A DNA stretch of 39,276 nucleotides from Novosphingobium sp. Lineage in GTDB: Bacteria > Pseudomonadota > Alphaproteobacteria > Sphingomonadales > Sphingomonadaceae. The position numbers were made by a program, and so were the translations under genes. Positions 8,570 through 17,468 of this stretch are shown in pieces. A model generated the notes under the pieces. It saw only the letters and a program-made list of their open reading frames with translations, did no database searches and had not been told where the DNA came from. The stretch's first letter is position 1. Each line of letters starts with the position of its first letter. The stretch covers positions 1 through 39,276 of the forward strand of contig JAQVEQ010000001.1 in assembly GCA_028697875.1 (NCBI GenBank), written 5' to 3'.

Positions 8570-9241
8570 TTCGACGAGGCCCTTGACCGCGCTTTCGAAC
8601 AATGCGCGCCCGTCCGTCCCGCCGTGGGCCGGGTCGATCGCCCGTTCGGGGTGCGGCATCATGCCCAGCACGTTGCCCGCTTCGTTCAGCACGCCGGCAA
8701 TGTCCCGGATCGAACCGTTGACCTGTTCGGCATAGCGGAAGGCCACGCGGCCTTCACCTTCCAGCCGGTCGAGCGTCGCTTCGTCGGCGAAGTAGTTGCC
8801 GTCGTGATGGGCGACCGGGATATGGACGATCTGCCCGGCTTCGTAGCCGGCAGTGAACAGCGACTGGCTGTTTTCAACTTTCAGCGGCACGGTGCGGCAG
8901 ATGAAGTTCTGGCTGGCATTGCGCATCAGCGCGCCCGGCAGCAGGCCCGCTTCGGTCAGGACCTGGAAGCCGTTGCACACGCCCAGCACCGGCACGCCGC
9001 GCCCGGCGGCCTCGATCACGGCCTGCATGATCGGGCTGCGCGCGGCCATCGCGCCGGAACGCAGGTAGTCGCCGTAGGAGAAGCCGCCCGGCAGGGCGAT
9101 GAAGTCGAGCCGGTCGGGCAGGCTGGCATCGCCGTGCCACACGCGGATCGCCGGCGTGCCGGACACTTGTTCCAGCGCGACCGCCATGTCCCGGTCGCAG
9201 TTGTAGCCGGGGAAGGTGATGACGGCGGAACGGAATGCCAT
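8564..9241 (-). CDS. purQ: Phosphoribosylformylglycinamidine synthase, glutaminase subunit
   Basis: A 225-residue class I glutamine amidotransferase that feeds ammonia to PurL in the fourth step of purine synthesis. The nucleophile is Cys89 in LGVCNGFQVL, and the His-Glu pair is in MMPHPERA near the C-terminus. PGGFSYGDYLRSGA is typical of PurQ. The ATG at 9241-9239 overlaps the purS stop codon by one base (TAATG), a translational coupling that fixes the start. PurQ, PurS and a small PurL form one complex in bacteria with this split arrangement; purL is not in the window. It is the last gene of a purC-purS-purQ set and converges with the GGDEF-EAL gene. Confidence 0.96.
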   Translation of the reverse strand: MAFRSAVITFPGYNCDRDMAVALEQVSGTPAIRVWHGDASLPDRLDFIALPGGFSYGDYLRSGAMAARSPIMQAVIEAAGRGVPVLGVCNGFQVLTEAGLLPGALMRNASQNFICRTVPLKVENSQSLFTAGYEAGQIVHIPVAHHDGNYFADEATLDRLEGEGRVAFRYAEQVNGSIRDIAGVLNEAGNVLGMMPHPERAIDPAHGGTDGRALFESAVKGLVEA

Positions 9242-9477
9242 TACGCGGCCACCTTCTCGATCCGGTAGTTTTCGATCACCATGTTGGCGAGCAGCTTGCG
9301 GCACATTTCGTCCAGCGCCTCGTCGGTGACGCTGTCGTCCACGTCGAGTTCGATCAGGCGCCCGGCGCGCACGTCGTTGACGCCGGAAAAGCCCAGACCT
9401 TCCAGCGCATGATGGATCGCACGGCCCTGGGGGTCGAGCACGCCGTTCTTCAGGCTGACATGGACGCGGACTTTCAT
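9241..9477 (-). CDS. purS: Phosphoribosylformylglycinamidine synthase subunit PurS
   Basis: A 78-residue protein starting MKVRVHVSLKNGVLDPQG, the hallmark of PurS. It bridges PurQ and PurL and helps pass ammonia in formylglycinamidine ribonucleotide synthesis. The family motif continues GRAIHHALEGLGF and later RKLLANMVIENYRIE. The start at 9477 gives the normal family length; an upstream ATG at 9498 would add seven atypical residues. Its stop overlaps the purQ start by one base. The 187-base gap back to purC is long for an operon and holds no gene I recognise, so purS may also have its own promoter there. Confidence 0.95.
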   Translation of the reverse strand: MKVRVHVSLKNGVLDPQGRAIHHALEGLGFSGVNDVRAGRLIELDVDDSVTDEALDEMCRKLLANMVIENYRIEKVAA

Positions 9478-9664
9478 GGGCAGGATGCTCTCAATCACGG
9501 GTATGGGATTCGCAGCGAGCCTATGCCCCTAGCCGCGCCGCAGGGCAAGGGCGGGCGCATAGTGCCTCCACCGTATTCGTCATTGCACGTGCTCACGGGG
9601 GCGCGGCAATCCCGGGCATCGCACGGAGGCCCCGGATTGCATCGCCGCTCCGTCCTGCGCAGCC

Positions 9665-10447
9665 TTACTTCTTGCTGCGCAGCTTGCGGTGGACGTTGAG
9701 GTCGAACACTTCGCTCGGCCCGTCGCTTTCCAGCAGGCCGAGACGGCGGGCGACTTCCTGGTAGGCTTCTTCCTCGCCGCCGAGGTCGCGGCGGAAGCGG
9801 TCCTTGTCCAGCTTTTCGCCGGTCGCCATGTCCCACAGGCGGCAGCCGTCGGGGCTGATTTCGTCGGCCAGGATCACGCGCGAATAGTCGCCGTCCCAGA
9901 TGCGGCCGAATTCCAGCTTGAAGTCCACCAGGCGGATATTGATCGCCGCGAACATGCCGCAAAGGAAATCGTTGATGCGGATCGCCATCGCGGAGATGTC
10001 CTGCATCTCCTCGTTGTTGGCATAGCCGAAGCAGGCGATATGCTCTTCCGCGATCATCGGGTCGCCCAGCGCATCGTCCTTGTAATAGTATTCGAGCAGG
10101 GTGTGGGGCAGCGGTTCGCCCTCTTCCAGGCCCAGCCGCGTGCAGATCGAACCGGCGGCCACGTTGCGCACGACGACTTCGATCGGAATGATTTCGACTT
10201 GGCGCACCAGCTGTTCGCGCATGTTGAGTCGGCGGATGAAGTGCGTCGGGATGCCGATGTGCGACAGGCGGGTGAACACATACTCGCTGATGCGGTTGTT
10301 GATCACGCCCTTGCCGTTGATCGTGCCCTTTTTCTGGGCGTTGAACGCGGTCGCATCGTCCTTGAAATACTGGATGATCGTGCCCGGTTCGGGGCCTTCG
10401 TACAGGATCTTTGCCTTGCCTTCGTAGATCTGGCGGCGACGCGACAT
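9665..10447 (-). CDS. purC: Phosphoribosylaminoimidazole-succinocarboxamide (SAICAR) synthase
   Basis: A 260-residue enzyme joining aspartate to CAIR with ATP in purine synthesis. The start MSRRRQIYEGKAKILYEG carries the conserved YEGKAK nucleotide loop. The remaining signatures are KGVINNRISEYVF, EVVVRNVAAGS, LVDFKLEFG and LADEISPDGCRLWD, in normal order. An aaggg/aagg ribosome site lies just before the ATG at 10447. It probably leads the purC-purS-purQ set. Its leader holds a strong terminator-like hairpin ending about 20 bases before the start, described separately, so expression may be controlled by transcription ending early. Confidence 0.96.
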   Translation of the reverse strand: MSRRRQIYEGKAKILYEGPEPGTIIQYFKDDATAFNAQKKGTINGKGVINNRISEYVFTRLSHIGIPTHFIRRLNMREQLVRQVEIIPIEVVVRNVAAGSICTRLGLEEGEPLPHTLLEYYYKDDALGDPMIAEEHIACFGYANNEEMQDISAMAIRINDFLCGMFAAINIRLVDFKLEFGRIWDGDYSRVILADEISPDGCRLWDMATGEKLDKDRFRRDLGGEEEAYQEVARRLGLLESDGPSEVFDLNVHRKLRSKK

Positions 10448-10770
10448 GGGCCTTGCCCTTTCAAGTGAAAAAACAGAGCGCCCCGGCTGACGAAGCAGAG
10501 TGGCTTCGTGCGGGGCCGGGGCGCTTTTGGCCCCATAGTATGAAACGGGCGTGAAGGCAATTGCGCGGCTGCATGGGCCCCATATCCCGCGCTCATGGCC
10601 ATCGCGGTGCGGGCATTGGCCGGGGATGGGATCGTGCCTGGCCGCATTACCCGACTGGCGTGGAAGGAGCATGGTGAGGAGGGCGAAAGCCCCAGGCCGA
10701 TCCAGTATTGGCCGCAGCGTTTGTGACGCCTGCGGTTGTATGATCGCCGCGCTTGCGGCAAAGCGCCCCC
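10448..10770. other. Divergent purC/bioF intergenic region
   Basis: This 323-base gap separates two divergent genes. Besides the purC leader hairpin it shows a TACTAT on the minus strand (10540-10535), which fits a purC -10 element; the transcript would then begin just before the hairpin. On the plus strand, TATGAT at 10739-10744 is a possible bioF -10 element, 27 bases before the bioF ATG. Neither has a convincing -35 partner. I see no BioR-like operator (TTATCTATAA type) and no coding sequence. Confidence 0.35.
10468..10525 (-). terminator. Terminator-like hairpin in the purC leader (possible attenuator)
   Basis: A perfect 11-bp stem (AGCGCCCCGGC at 10477-10487 with its complement at 10515-10525) encloses a second perfect 7-bp stem (ACGAAGC at 10490-10496 with GCTTCGT at 10503-10509) around a 6-base loop. 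Read on the minus strand, the structure is followed after three bases by six T residues (10473-10468), the form of an intrinsic terminator. It lies between the likely promoter and the purC start, where a terminator would cut off the gene's own mRNA. On the plus strand a four-T run follows, so it could also stop antisense transcription. Confidence 0.6.
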
Positions 10771-11898
10771 ATGTCGGGTCCTTTTGCAGACCATGCCGCC
10801 GATCTCGCTGCCTTGGCGGAAAAAGCGCGGCTGCGTAGCTTGCGTCCGCGCGAAGGCGTGGACTTCGCCTCCAACGATTATCTCGGCCTTGCCGCCGATC
10901 CGCGCCTGAAACGGGCCATTGCGGAAGCGATGGAGCGCGGCGTGCCGGTCGGTTCGGGCGGGTCGCGCCTGCTGCGCGGCAACCACGCCGAGCACGAGGC
11001 GCTGGAGGCAGAGGCCGCCGCCTTCTTCGGCAGCGAAAGCGCGTTGTTCTTCGTCAACGGCTATGGCGCGAACTCCGCCCTTGTCGCGACTCTGCCGCAA
11101 AAGGGCGACGTGGTAGTCTACGACAAGCTGATCCACGCGAGCCTGCACGAAGGGCTGCGCCTGACCCGCGCCGACCGGGCAGTGGCCGAACACAACGATG
11201 CGCAAGGTTTCGCCGACGCGATCGCGCGCTGGCGGGCGAAGGGCGGCACGGGCCGGGTGTGGATCGCTGCCGAGAGCCTCTATTCGATGGACGGGGACAA
11301 GGCTCCGCTCGACGATCTGATGGCGCTGGCCGACGAACACGACGGCGTGCTGCTGGTCGATGAAGCACATGCGACGGGTGTGTTCGGCGAACGGGGCCGG
11401 GGGCTGGCGGCGCATCTGCAGGGGCGCGGCAACCTGATGACATTGCACACCTGCGGCAAGGCGCTGGGGTGCGAAGGGGCGCTGGTTTGCGCGCCGCGCG
11501 TGGTGAAAGATTTCCTCGTCAACCGGGCGCGCGGCTTCATTTTCTCGACCGCGCCGAGCCCGCTGATGGCCGCTGCCGTGCGCGAGGCATTGCGGATCTG
11601 CGCGGAGGAGCCGCAGCGGCGGGATCGTCTCGTATCGTTGATTTCCCATGCCGATTCGGTTCTTTCCCCGCTCGGCATCGCGCCGTCCGGTTCGCAGATC
11701 GTACCGATCGTTCTGGGGGAGGATGCCCGCGCGATGGCGGCGGCCGAGGCCATGCAGCGCGCCGGGTTCGACATTCGCGGCATCCGCCCGCCGACCGTGC
11801 CGGCGGGAACCGCACGCCTGCGCTTGTCGTTGACGCTGAACGCCACGCCGGAGGATGTCGACGCGCTGGCGGAAAATCTTGCGGGGGTGCTGTCATGA
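10771..11898 (+). CDS. bioF: 8-amino-7-oxononanoate synthase
   Basis: A 375-residue PLP enzyme condensing pimeloyl thioester with alanine, the first step of biotin ring assembly. FASNDYLGLA near residue 30 and SGGSRLLRGNHAEHEALE are typical of the alpha-oxoamine synthase family. DEAHATGVFG binds PLP, and Lys230 in CGKALGCEGA is the expected Schiff-base lysine. The ATG at 10771 is preferred over an in-frame TTG at 10753 because the family usually begins close to this point. No strong ribosome site is seen. It leads an overlapping bioF-bioD-bioA set. The related synthase hemA is longer and differs, and the biotin neighbours settle the call. bioB is not in the window. Confidence 0.93.
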   Translation: MSGPFADHAADLAALAEKARLRSLRPREGVDFASNDYLGLAADPRLKRAIAEAMERGVPVGSGGSRLLRGNHAEHEALEAEAAAFFGSESALFFVNGYGANSALVATLPQKGDVVVYDKLIHASLHEGLRLTRADRAVAEHNDAQGFADAIARWRAKGGTGRVWIAAESLYSMDGDKAPLDDLMALADEHDGVLLVDEAHATGVFGERGRGLAAHLQGRGNLMTLHTCGKALGCEGALVCAPRVVKDFLVNRARGFIFSTAPSPLMAAAVREALRICAEEPQRRDRLVSLISHADSVLSPLGIAPSGSQIVPIVLGEDARAMAAAEAMQRAGFDIRGIRPPTVPAGTARLRLSLTLNATPEDVDALAENLAGVLS

Positions 11899-12503
11899 TG
11901 GGTTTTGCCGTCACCGGAACCGATACGGACGTGGGCAAGACGGTCTTTGCCGCCGGTCTCGCCGGGTATCTCGACGCCTGGTACTGGAAGCCGGTGCAGG
12001 CAGGGACGGAAGACGGGACCGACGCCTTGCGGGTCGCCGCCTTGTCCGGCCTGCCGCCCGAACGCATCCTGCCCGAAGCCTATCGCCTGACGACGCCCTG
12101 TTCCCCCCACCGCGCGGCGGAAATCGACGGCGTGCGGATCGAGGAGGCGGCGCTCGCCTTGCCCGAACAGCGGCCGCTGGTGGTCGAAGGGGCGGGGGGC
12201 GCGCTGGTTCCCTTGCGCCACGACCTGCTTGTCGCGGACCAGATCGCCAGCTGGGGCCTGCCTGCCATCGTGGTCGCGCGCACGACGCTGGGCACGATCA
12301 ACCATTCGCTGATGACAGTGGAGGTTCTGCGCGCGCGCGGCGTGACCGTACACGGGGTCGCCTTCGTCGGCGACGCGAACGAGGACAGCGAAGCGACCAT
12401 CTGCCGCATCGGCCGGGTCCGGCGGCTGGGGCGGCTGCCGTTCCTCGATCCGCTCGACGCGCCCAGTCTCGCCCGCGCCTTTGCCGAAGGGATCTGCCTG
12501 TGA
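11895..12503 (+). CDS. bioD: Dethiobiotin synthetase
   Basis: A 202-residue ATP-dependent enzyme closing the ureido ring of dethiobiotin from 7,8-diaminononanoate and CO2. The P-loop is GTDTDVGKT near residue 10, KPVQAG follows at about 35, and VEGAGGALVP is the family motif near residue 98. The start is ATG at 11895 or 11898; both overlap the bioF stop (TCATGATG), so translation is coupled. The product acts between BioA and BioB, and both neighbours are biotin genes. Length is slightly short of the usual 220-230 but all motifs are present. Confidence 0.94.
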   Translation: MMGFAVTGTDTDVGKTVFAAGLAGYLDAWYWKPVQAGTEDGTDALRVAALSGLPPERILPEAYRLTTPCSPHRAAEIDGVRIEEAALALPEQRPLVVEGAGGALVPLRHDLLVADQIASWGLPAIVVARTTLGTINHSLMTVEVLRARGVTVHGVAFVGDANEDSEATICRIGRVRRLGRLPFLDPLDAPSLARAFAEGICL

Positions 12504-13762
12504 GCGGTTCGCCTGTCTGGCATGCCTTCACCCAGCATGGGCTGGGCGAGCCGATTCCGCTGGTCACCCATGCGGAAGGGGCGGCGCTGTTCACTGCCGA
12601 CGGGCGGCGGATCGTCGATGCCATTTCGAGCTGGTGGGTGACGACGCACGGTCATTGCTACCCGCGCGTGATGGAGGCGATCCGCGCCCAGACCGGCAAG
12701 CTGGACCAGCTGATCTTCGCCGGCTGGACCCACGAACCGGCCGAAGAGGTCGCGCGCGGCCTCACTGCGATCATGCCGCCGGAACTGACCCGCGTGTTCT
12801 TTTCCGATTCCGGATCGACCTGCGTCGAAGTCGCGCTGAAGATGGCGCTGGGCTACTGGGCCAACCGGGGCGAGGCGCGTCACCGGATCGTGGTGATGGA
12901 ACACAGTTACCACGGTGACACGATCGGGGCGATGTCGGTCGGTGCGCGGGGCGTGTTCAACGCCGCCTATGCGCCGCTGCTGTTCGATGTCGGGCGGGTG
13001 CCGTTCCCTGGCGAGCCGCAGGCGGCGCTTGACGCGCTGGAGGCGGAATGCCGCGCGGGCGCGGCGGCCTTCATTGTCGAGCCGCTGGTCCTCGGTGCGG
13101 GCGGGATGCTGATGTACGGCCCGCTCCTGCTCGCCGAAATGCGCGCCATCTGCGAGGCATACGGGACGCTGTTCATTGCCGACGAAGTGATGACCGGGTG
13201 GGGGCGCACCGGCACCCTGCTGGCCTGCGAACAGGCCGGGGTCGCGCCCGACCTCCTCTGTCTGTCCAAGGGGCTGACGGGCGGGGCGCTGCCGCTTGCC
13301 GTGACCATGGCGAGCGAGCCGATCTGGGACGCGCACTATTCGACCGACCGGTCGCTGACCTTCTTCCATTCCTCCAGCTACACGGCGAACCCGATCGCCT
13401 GCGCGGCGGCGGCGGAAAACCTTGCCGTGTGGCGCGAGGAGCCGGTGCTCGACCGAGCGGCGGCGCTCGGCGTGCGCCAGCGCGACCGGCTCGCGGCGCT
13501 GGAAGGCCACCCGGCCGTGGCCAATCCGCGCCGTTGCGGAACGATCGCGGCGATGGAACTGGGCGGGGGCGACGCGGCCTATCTTTCCGACCTGGGGCCG
13601 CGCCTGCTGGCTCATTTCCGCGAGGCGGGCGTGCTGCTGCGGCCGCTGGGCAATACCGTCTACGTCATGCCGCCCTATTGCATCGGGGAAGACGATCTCG
13701 ACGCCATTTACGCCGCCATCCGTTCGGCGGCCGATGCCATCGCGGCGGGCAGGTTCAGCTAA
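12500..13762 (+). CDS. bioA: Adenosylmethionine--8-amino-7-oxononanoate aminotransferase
   Basis: A 420-residue class III PLP aminotransferase that turns the BioF product into 7,8-diaminononanoate. Diagnostic features are SSWWVTTHGHCYP near residue 47, FFSDSGSTCVEVALKM, SYHGDTIGAMSVG, DEVMTGWGRTG and the PLP lysine K257 in LSKGLTGG. Translation starts with GTG at 12500, overlapping the bioD stop in a GTGA. Its 3' end overlaps the convergent ppx gene by 8 bases (13755-13762), leaving no room for a terminator. Length and motifs are normal. Confidence 0.95.
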   Translation: MSGSPVWHAFTQHGLGEPIPLVTHAEGAALFTADGRRIVDAISSWWVTTHGHCYPRVMEAIRAQTGKLDQLIFAGWTHEPAEEVARGLTAIMPPELTRVFFSDSGSTCVEVALKMALGYWANRGEARHRIVVMEHSYHGDTIGAMSVGARGVFNAAYAPLLFDVGRVPFPGEPQAALDALEAECRAGAAAFIVEPLVLGAGGMLMYGPLLLAEMRAICEAYGTLFIADEVMTGWGRTGTLLACEQAGVAPDLLCLSKGLTGGALPLAVTMASEPIWDAHYSTDRSLTFFHSSSYTANPIACAAAAENLAVWREEPVLDRAAALGVRQRDRLAALEGHPAVANPRRCGTIAAMELGGGDAAYLSDLGPRLLAHFREAGVLLRPLGNTVYVMPPYCIGEDDLDAIYAAIRSAADAIAAGRFS

Positions 13763-15221
13763 GCCGGCCGTCCGCGCCGATCACTCTCACGGCCGGTTCC
13801 AGCCCGAGCACTTGGGCCAGGGCCTTGAGATCCTTTTCCGTGCGGTTGGTGAACAGGACGCTGGCCGGTTTGCGCATGGCGAGCACCAGTTGCCCTTCTT
13901 CGACCGACAGCGCGCTTTGCGCCAGCGCTTCGGGGCTTTCGGCACTGAACCGGCGGCACAGCCGGATGGCGAGGCCCCAGGCGCGCCCTTCGTGCAGGCT
14001 GGCGGGCGTGGCGATCCGTTCAAGCTCCGGAAGCTGCGCGTTGCGCCCGGCATTGGCGCAGACGGCGGCGGCGATCATCGCGCGCCCTTCTCCGTCGAGG
14101 CCGACCCAGCGTTTGCGCAGGGCCCATTCGACCGCTTCTTCTGCGCGCAGGTTCGGTTCCGTGCGGTGGGCGGCCAGCGCCAGCATGGTCGCGGCAAGGC
14201 GCAGGCGCTTGCGCCCTTCGCCGGCGGCGGGCGAGGCCAGCGCCGTCCAGCGCGCGACCAGTTCGGCGAACTGCGACGGGCTGCCGAGCACTTCGGTAAA
14301 GTCCCTGACCCCGGACAGCAGCGGGTCTTCCGCCTGCTGGTGACGGCTGAGCTGGCGGTAGAGCAGCCCTTCGCGCAGGCCCCAGGACGAAAAGACGACG
14401 CTTCTCGGTTTCAGTTCGCCCATCAGCGCACCCAGCAGGGCCGCCGTGTCGGGCAGCATGGCAAGGCGCGAGGACGAAACCATCGGGGTGTCCGTCGCCA
14501 GCTTGCCCTGTTCCATTTCCCCGCACAGCGCCAGCGCGTCCCCGGGCGACATGGTGAAGCCGTGCGGGTCGTCGAACGGCCATTCCAGCTTGTGCATGGC
14601 GTAATGCGCCAATGCGCGGTGCGAGCCGCCGACGAGGTAAAGCGGCAGGTCTTCACCGCCCGCCCAGTCCGCGGCATCGAGCAGCTTGCATACCCGGCGG
14701 GTGAATTTCGCGCTGCCGCCTTCGCGCATCTGCGGCAGGCGCAGGGTGCCGAGCGGCAGGCTGGTGCCGTGTTCGCACGTTCCGCCGTCGATATCGACCA
14801 GTTCCAGGCTGCCGCCGCCGATGTCGGCGACGATCCCTTTCGCGCCGGGAAAGGCGGCGATCACGCCGGTGGCGCTGGCCAGGGCTTCTTCCTCGCCGGA
14901 GAGCTGGCGCACGTCGAGCCCCAGCGCGCGCACGGCGTCGAGGAACTGCGCCCCGTTTTCCGCATCGCGCGAGGCGGCGGTGGCCACCGTTTCCACCTGT
15001 TCGACCTTGCGCAGGCGCAGGATCGCGGCATAGCGGGCGAGCGCGGCGAGTGCGGCCTGCATCGCCTTGTCGGCCAGCAGCCCGTTTTCGGCCACGCCCT
15101 TGCCGAGTCTGGCGGAAACCTTTTCGTTGAGCAGCACTGACGGCGCCCGGGCCGGTCCTCCGAAAATGACCAGCCGGACGGTGTTGGAGCCGATATCGAT
15201 AACTGCGCGTTCGGCGTTCAT
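13755..15221 (-). CDS. ppx: Exopolyphosphatase / guanosine pentaphosphate phosphatase family
   Basis: A 488-residue member of the Ppx/GppA family in the ASKHA (actin-like) fold. The N-terminus AVIDIGSNTVRLVIF holds phosphate-binding motif 1. EEEALASATGV contains the catalytic glutamate, and GIVADIGGGSLELV is the second phosphate loop. It removes terminal phosphates from polyphosphate or acts on pppGpp; sequence alone does not decide, but the neighbour ppk1 favours polyphosphate. The start at 15221 puts the first motif at residue 7, as in the family, although the frame stays open to 15329. It lies 46 bases after ppk1 on the same strand, so synthesis and breakdown genes are probably co-transcribed. 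Confidence 0.92.
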   Translation of the reverse strand: MNAERAVIDIGSNTVRLVIFGGPARAPSVLLNEKVSARLGKGVAENGLLADKAMQAALAALARYAAILRLRKVEQVETVATAASRDAENGAQFLDAVRALGLDVRQLSGEEEALASATGVIAAFPGAKGIVADIGGGSLELVDIDGGTCEHGTSLPLGTLRLPQMREGGSAKFTRRVCKLLDAADWAGGEDLPLYLVGGSHRALAHYAMHKLEWPFDDPHGFTMSPGDALALCGEMEQGKLATDTPMVSSSRLAMLPDTAALLGALMGELKPRSVVFSSWGLREGLLYRQLSRHQQAEDPLLSGVRDFTEVLGSPSQFAELVARWTALASPAAGEGRKRLRLAATMLALAAHRTEPNLRAEEAVEWALRKRWVGLDGEGRAMIAAAVCANAGRNAQLPELERIATPASLHEGRAWGLAIRLCRRFSAESPEALAQSALSVEEGQLVLAMRKPASVLFTNRTEKDLKALAQVLGLEPAVRVIGADGRLS

Positions 15222-15267
15222 CGCGCCGCCTGCATGCCGGGGAAGGGGCCGCCAGCGGTACCGGCGG

Positions 15268-17457
15268 TCAGGCGGCCCCCCGCCGCAGCGACAGCTTGGG
15301 CACCTTGCGCCCCCTGGCCAGCGCCGCACCGCGGCCCGAAAGCGAGGGGTTGGTCATGAAATAGCGGTGCAGGTTGAATGGTTCTTCGCCCTTGTCCATC
15401 CGGTGGTAAGTCCCGTCAGGCTCCAGCAGCCAGCTCTGCTCGGTGTCAAGCAGGTTCGCCACCATAACCTGGTCCAGCACCTGGTCATGCACGGTCTTGT
15501 TGCGGATCGGCACCAGCAGTTCGACGCGCCGGTCGAGATTACGGCTCATCCCGTCGGCCGAGGAAATGAACACTTCCGCCTTGGGATTGGGCAGGGGCGC
15601 CCCGGCGGCAAAGGCCCAGATCCGGCTGTGTTCGAGGAAACGGCCGATCACGGACTTGACCGCGATGTTTTCCGACAGGCCGGGAATGCCGGGCCTGAGA
15701 CAGCAGATGCCGCGTATCACCAGGTTGATTTCGACCCCGGCGTTGCTGGCGGCATAGAGCCGGTCGATCAGCCCGTCGTCGGTCAGCTGGTTCATTTTCG
15801 CCCAGATCGCGGCCGGCTTGCCCGCTTGCGCGTTGGCGATCTCGCGGTCGATGCATTCGTACAGCTTGTCGCGCAGGCCGATGGGCGAAATGGTCAGCAG
15901 TTCCATCTCGCGCGGTTCGACATAGCCGGTGATGAAATTGAACAGCCGCCCCGCGTCGCGCCCGGCCTTGGGATCGGCAGTGAAGAAGCTGAGGTCGGTA
16001 TAGATCCGCGCCGTGACCGGGTGGTAGTTGCCGGTCCCGAAATGGCAGTAAGTGCGGTAGCCGTCTTCCTCGCGCCGCACGACCATGGAAACCTTGGCGT
16101 GGGTCTTCCAGTCGACGAAGCCGTAGATCACCTGCACCCCGGCGCGTTCGAGCTGGCTTGCCCAGAGGAGGTTCTGTTCCTCGTCGAAACGGGCCTTGAG
16201 CTCGACCACGGCCGTGACCGACTTGCCCGCCTCCGCCGCGGCGATCAGCGCGGCGATCACGGCCGACTGCTTGCCCGCGCGGTAAAGCGTCTGCTTGATC
16301 GCGACGACATCCGGGTCGGCGGCCGCCTGGCGCAGGAAATCGATCACCACCTCGAAGCTTTCGTAGGGGTGGTGGATGACGATGTCCTTTTCGCGGATCG
16401 CGGCGAAGCAGTCGCCGTCGTGTTCCTTGATCCGTTCCGGGTAGCGCGGGCTGTAGGGTTCGAACTTGAGATCGGGGCGGTCTTCGTCGGCGATCGCGGA
16501 AAGCCCCGCCATGCCGACCAGCCCGCCGGTCTTGATGACCATCGCCTGGTCGAGGCGCAGCTGTTCGCGCAGCAGGTGTTCGGCCGCCTGGTCGAAATCG
16601 CCCTGCAACTGGAGGACGATGACCTTGCCGCGCCGCCGCCGCTGGATCGCGGTGCGGTAGTAACGGACGAGGTCCTCCGCGTCTTCCTCCACCTCGATGT
16701 CGCTGTCGCGCAGCACGCGGAACACGCCGTTTCCTTCGACCCGGAAGCCGGGGAACAGCAGTTCGGCGTTACGGGCGATCAGGTTTTCGATGCTGACATA
16801 GATCGCCCTGTCGCCCGGGACGCGCAGGAAGCGCGGCAGGGCGGCGGGAATCATCACCATCTCCATCACCGGCGCGCCGTCCGCGATGCGGGTCAGGGAA
16901 AAGAGGATGCCCATCCCCAGGTTGGCGATGAAGGGGAAGGGGTGAGCCGGGTCGATCGCCTGCGGCGTGATGACCGGCAGGACCGTGTCGAGGAAATGGG
17001 TCTTCAGCCAGTCGATCTGAGCCTGGTCGAACGGCTGGTCGTCGGCGACGACGATGTCTTCGTTGGCCAGCAGGCCCTGGAGTTCCTGCCACACCGCCTG
17101 CTGCGCGGTCTGCAGGTCGATCACCGTCTCGCGGACGGCGGCGAGCTGTTGCGACGGGGTGAGGCCGTCGATCGAGATTTCCTCGATATGGCGTTCCACC
17201 TGCCCGGCCAGCCCGGCGACGCGAACCATGGTGAATTCGTCGAGGTTGTTGCCGGAGATCGAAAGGAAACGCAGCCGTTCGAGCAGCGGGTAATCGGTGT
17301 TGCAGGCTTCGTCGAGCACCCGCCGGTTGAAGCTGAGCCAGCTCAACTCGCGGTTGAAGAAGCGGTTCCCGCCTTCGGGGATTGCCAGTGGTGCGGGTTC
17401 GTCCGCGCCGGTGCTGTTCGAATCGATGTCTTGGCGTTCCATAGCGGTCAGTCGCAT
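15268..17457 (-). CDS. ppk1: Polyphosphate kinase 1
   Basis: A 729-residue enzyme that reversibly makes long polyphosphate from ATP at the inner membrane. The N-terminal domain begins RFFNRELSWLSFNRRVL. Phospholipase-D-like domains follow, with VDWKTHAKVSMVV carrying the expected autophosphorylated His (E. coli His435 position) and FLEHSRIWAF carrying the second conserved His. HHPYESFEVV and ALKQTLYRAG-like (AIKQTLYRAG) segments are typical. ATG at 17457 or 17442 are both possible; neither has a clear ribosome site. A Pho-box-like direct repeat lies 12 bases upstream of the first. ppx follows at once. Length is normal for the family. Confidence 0.95.
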   Translation of the reverse strand: MRLTAMERQDIDSNSTGADEPAPLAIPEGGNRFFNRELSWLSFNRRVLDEACNTDYPLLERLRFLSISGNNLDEFTMVRVAGLAGQVERHIEEISIDGLTPSQQLAAVRETVIDLQTAQQAVWQELQGLLANEDIVVADDQPFDQAQIDWLKTHFLDTVLPVITPQAIDPAHPFPFIANLGMGILFSLTRIADGAPVMEMVMIPAALPRFLRVPGDRAIYVSIENLIARNAELLFPGFRVEGNGVFRVLRDSDIEVEEDAEDLVRYYRTAIQRRRRGKVIVLQLQGDFDQAAEHLLREQLRLDQAMVIKTGGLVGMAGLSAIADEDRPDLKFEPYSPRYPERIKEHDGDCFAAIREKDIVIHHPYESFEVVIDFLRQAAADPDVVAIKQTLYRAGKQSAVIAALIAAAEAGKSVTAVVELKARFDEEQNLLWASQLERAGVQVIYGFVDWKTHAKVSMVVRREEDGYRTYCHFGTGNYHPVTARIYTDLSFFTADPKAGRDAGRLFNFITGYVEPREMELLTISPIGLRDKLYECIDREIANAQAGKPAAIWAKMNQLTDDGLIDRLYAASNAGVEINLVIRGICCLRPGIPGLSENIAVKSVIGRFLEHSRIWAFAAGAPLPNPKAEVFISSADGMSRNLDRRVELLVPIRNKTVHDQVLDQVMVANLLDTEQSWLLEPDGTYHRMDKGEEPFNLHRYFMTNPSLSGRGAALARGRKVPKLSLRRGAA

Positions 17458-17468
17458 CGGTCGTTGCT

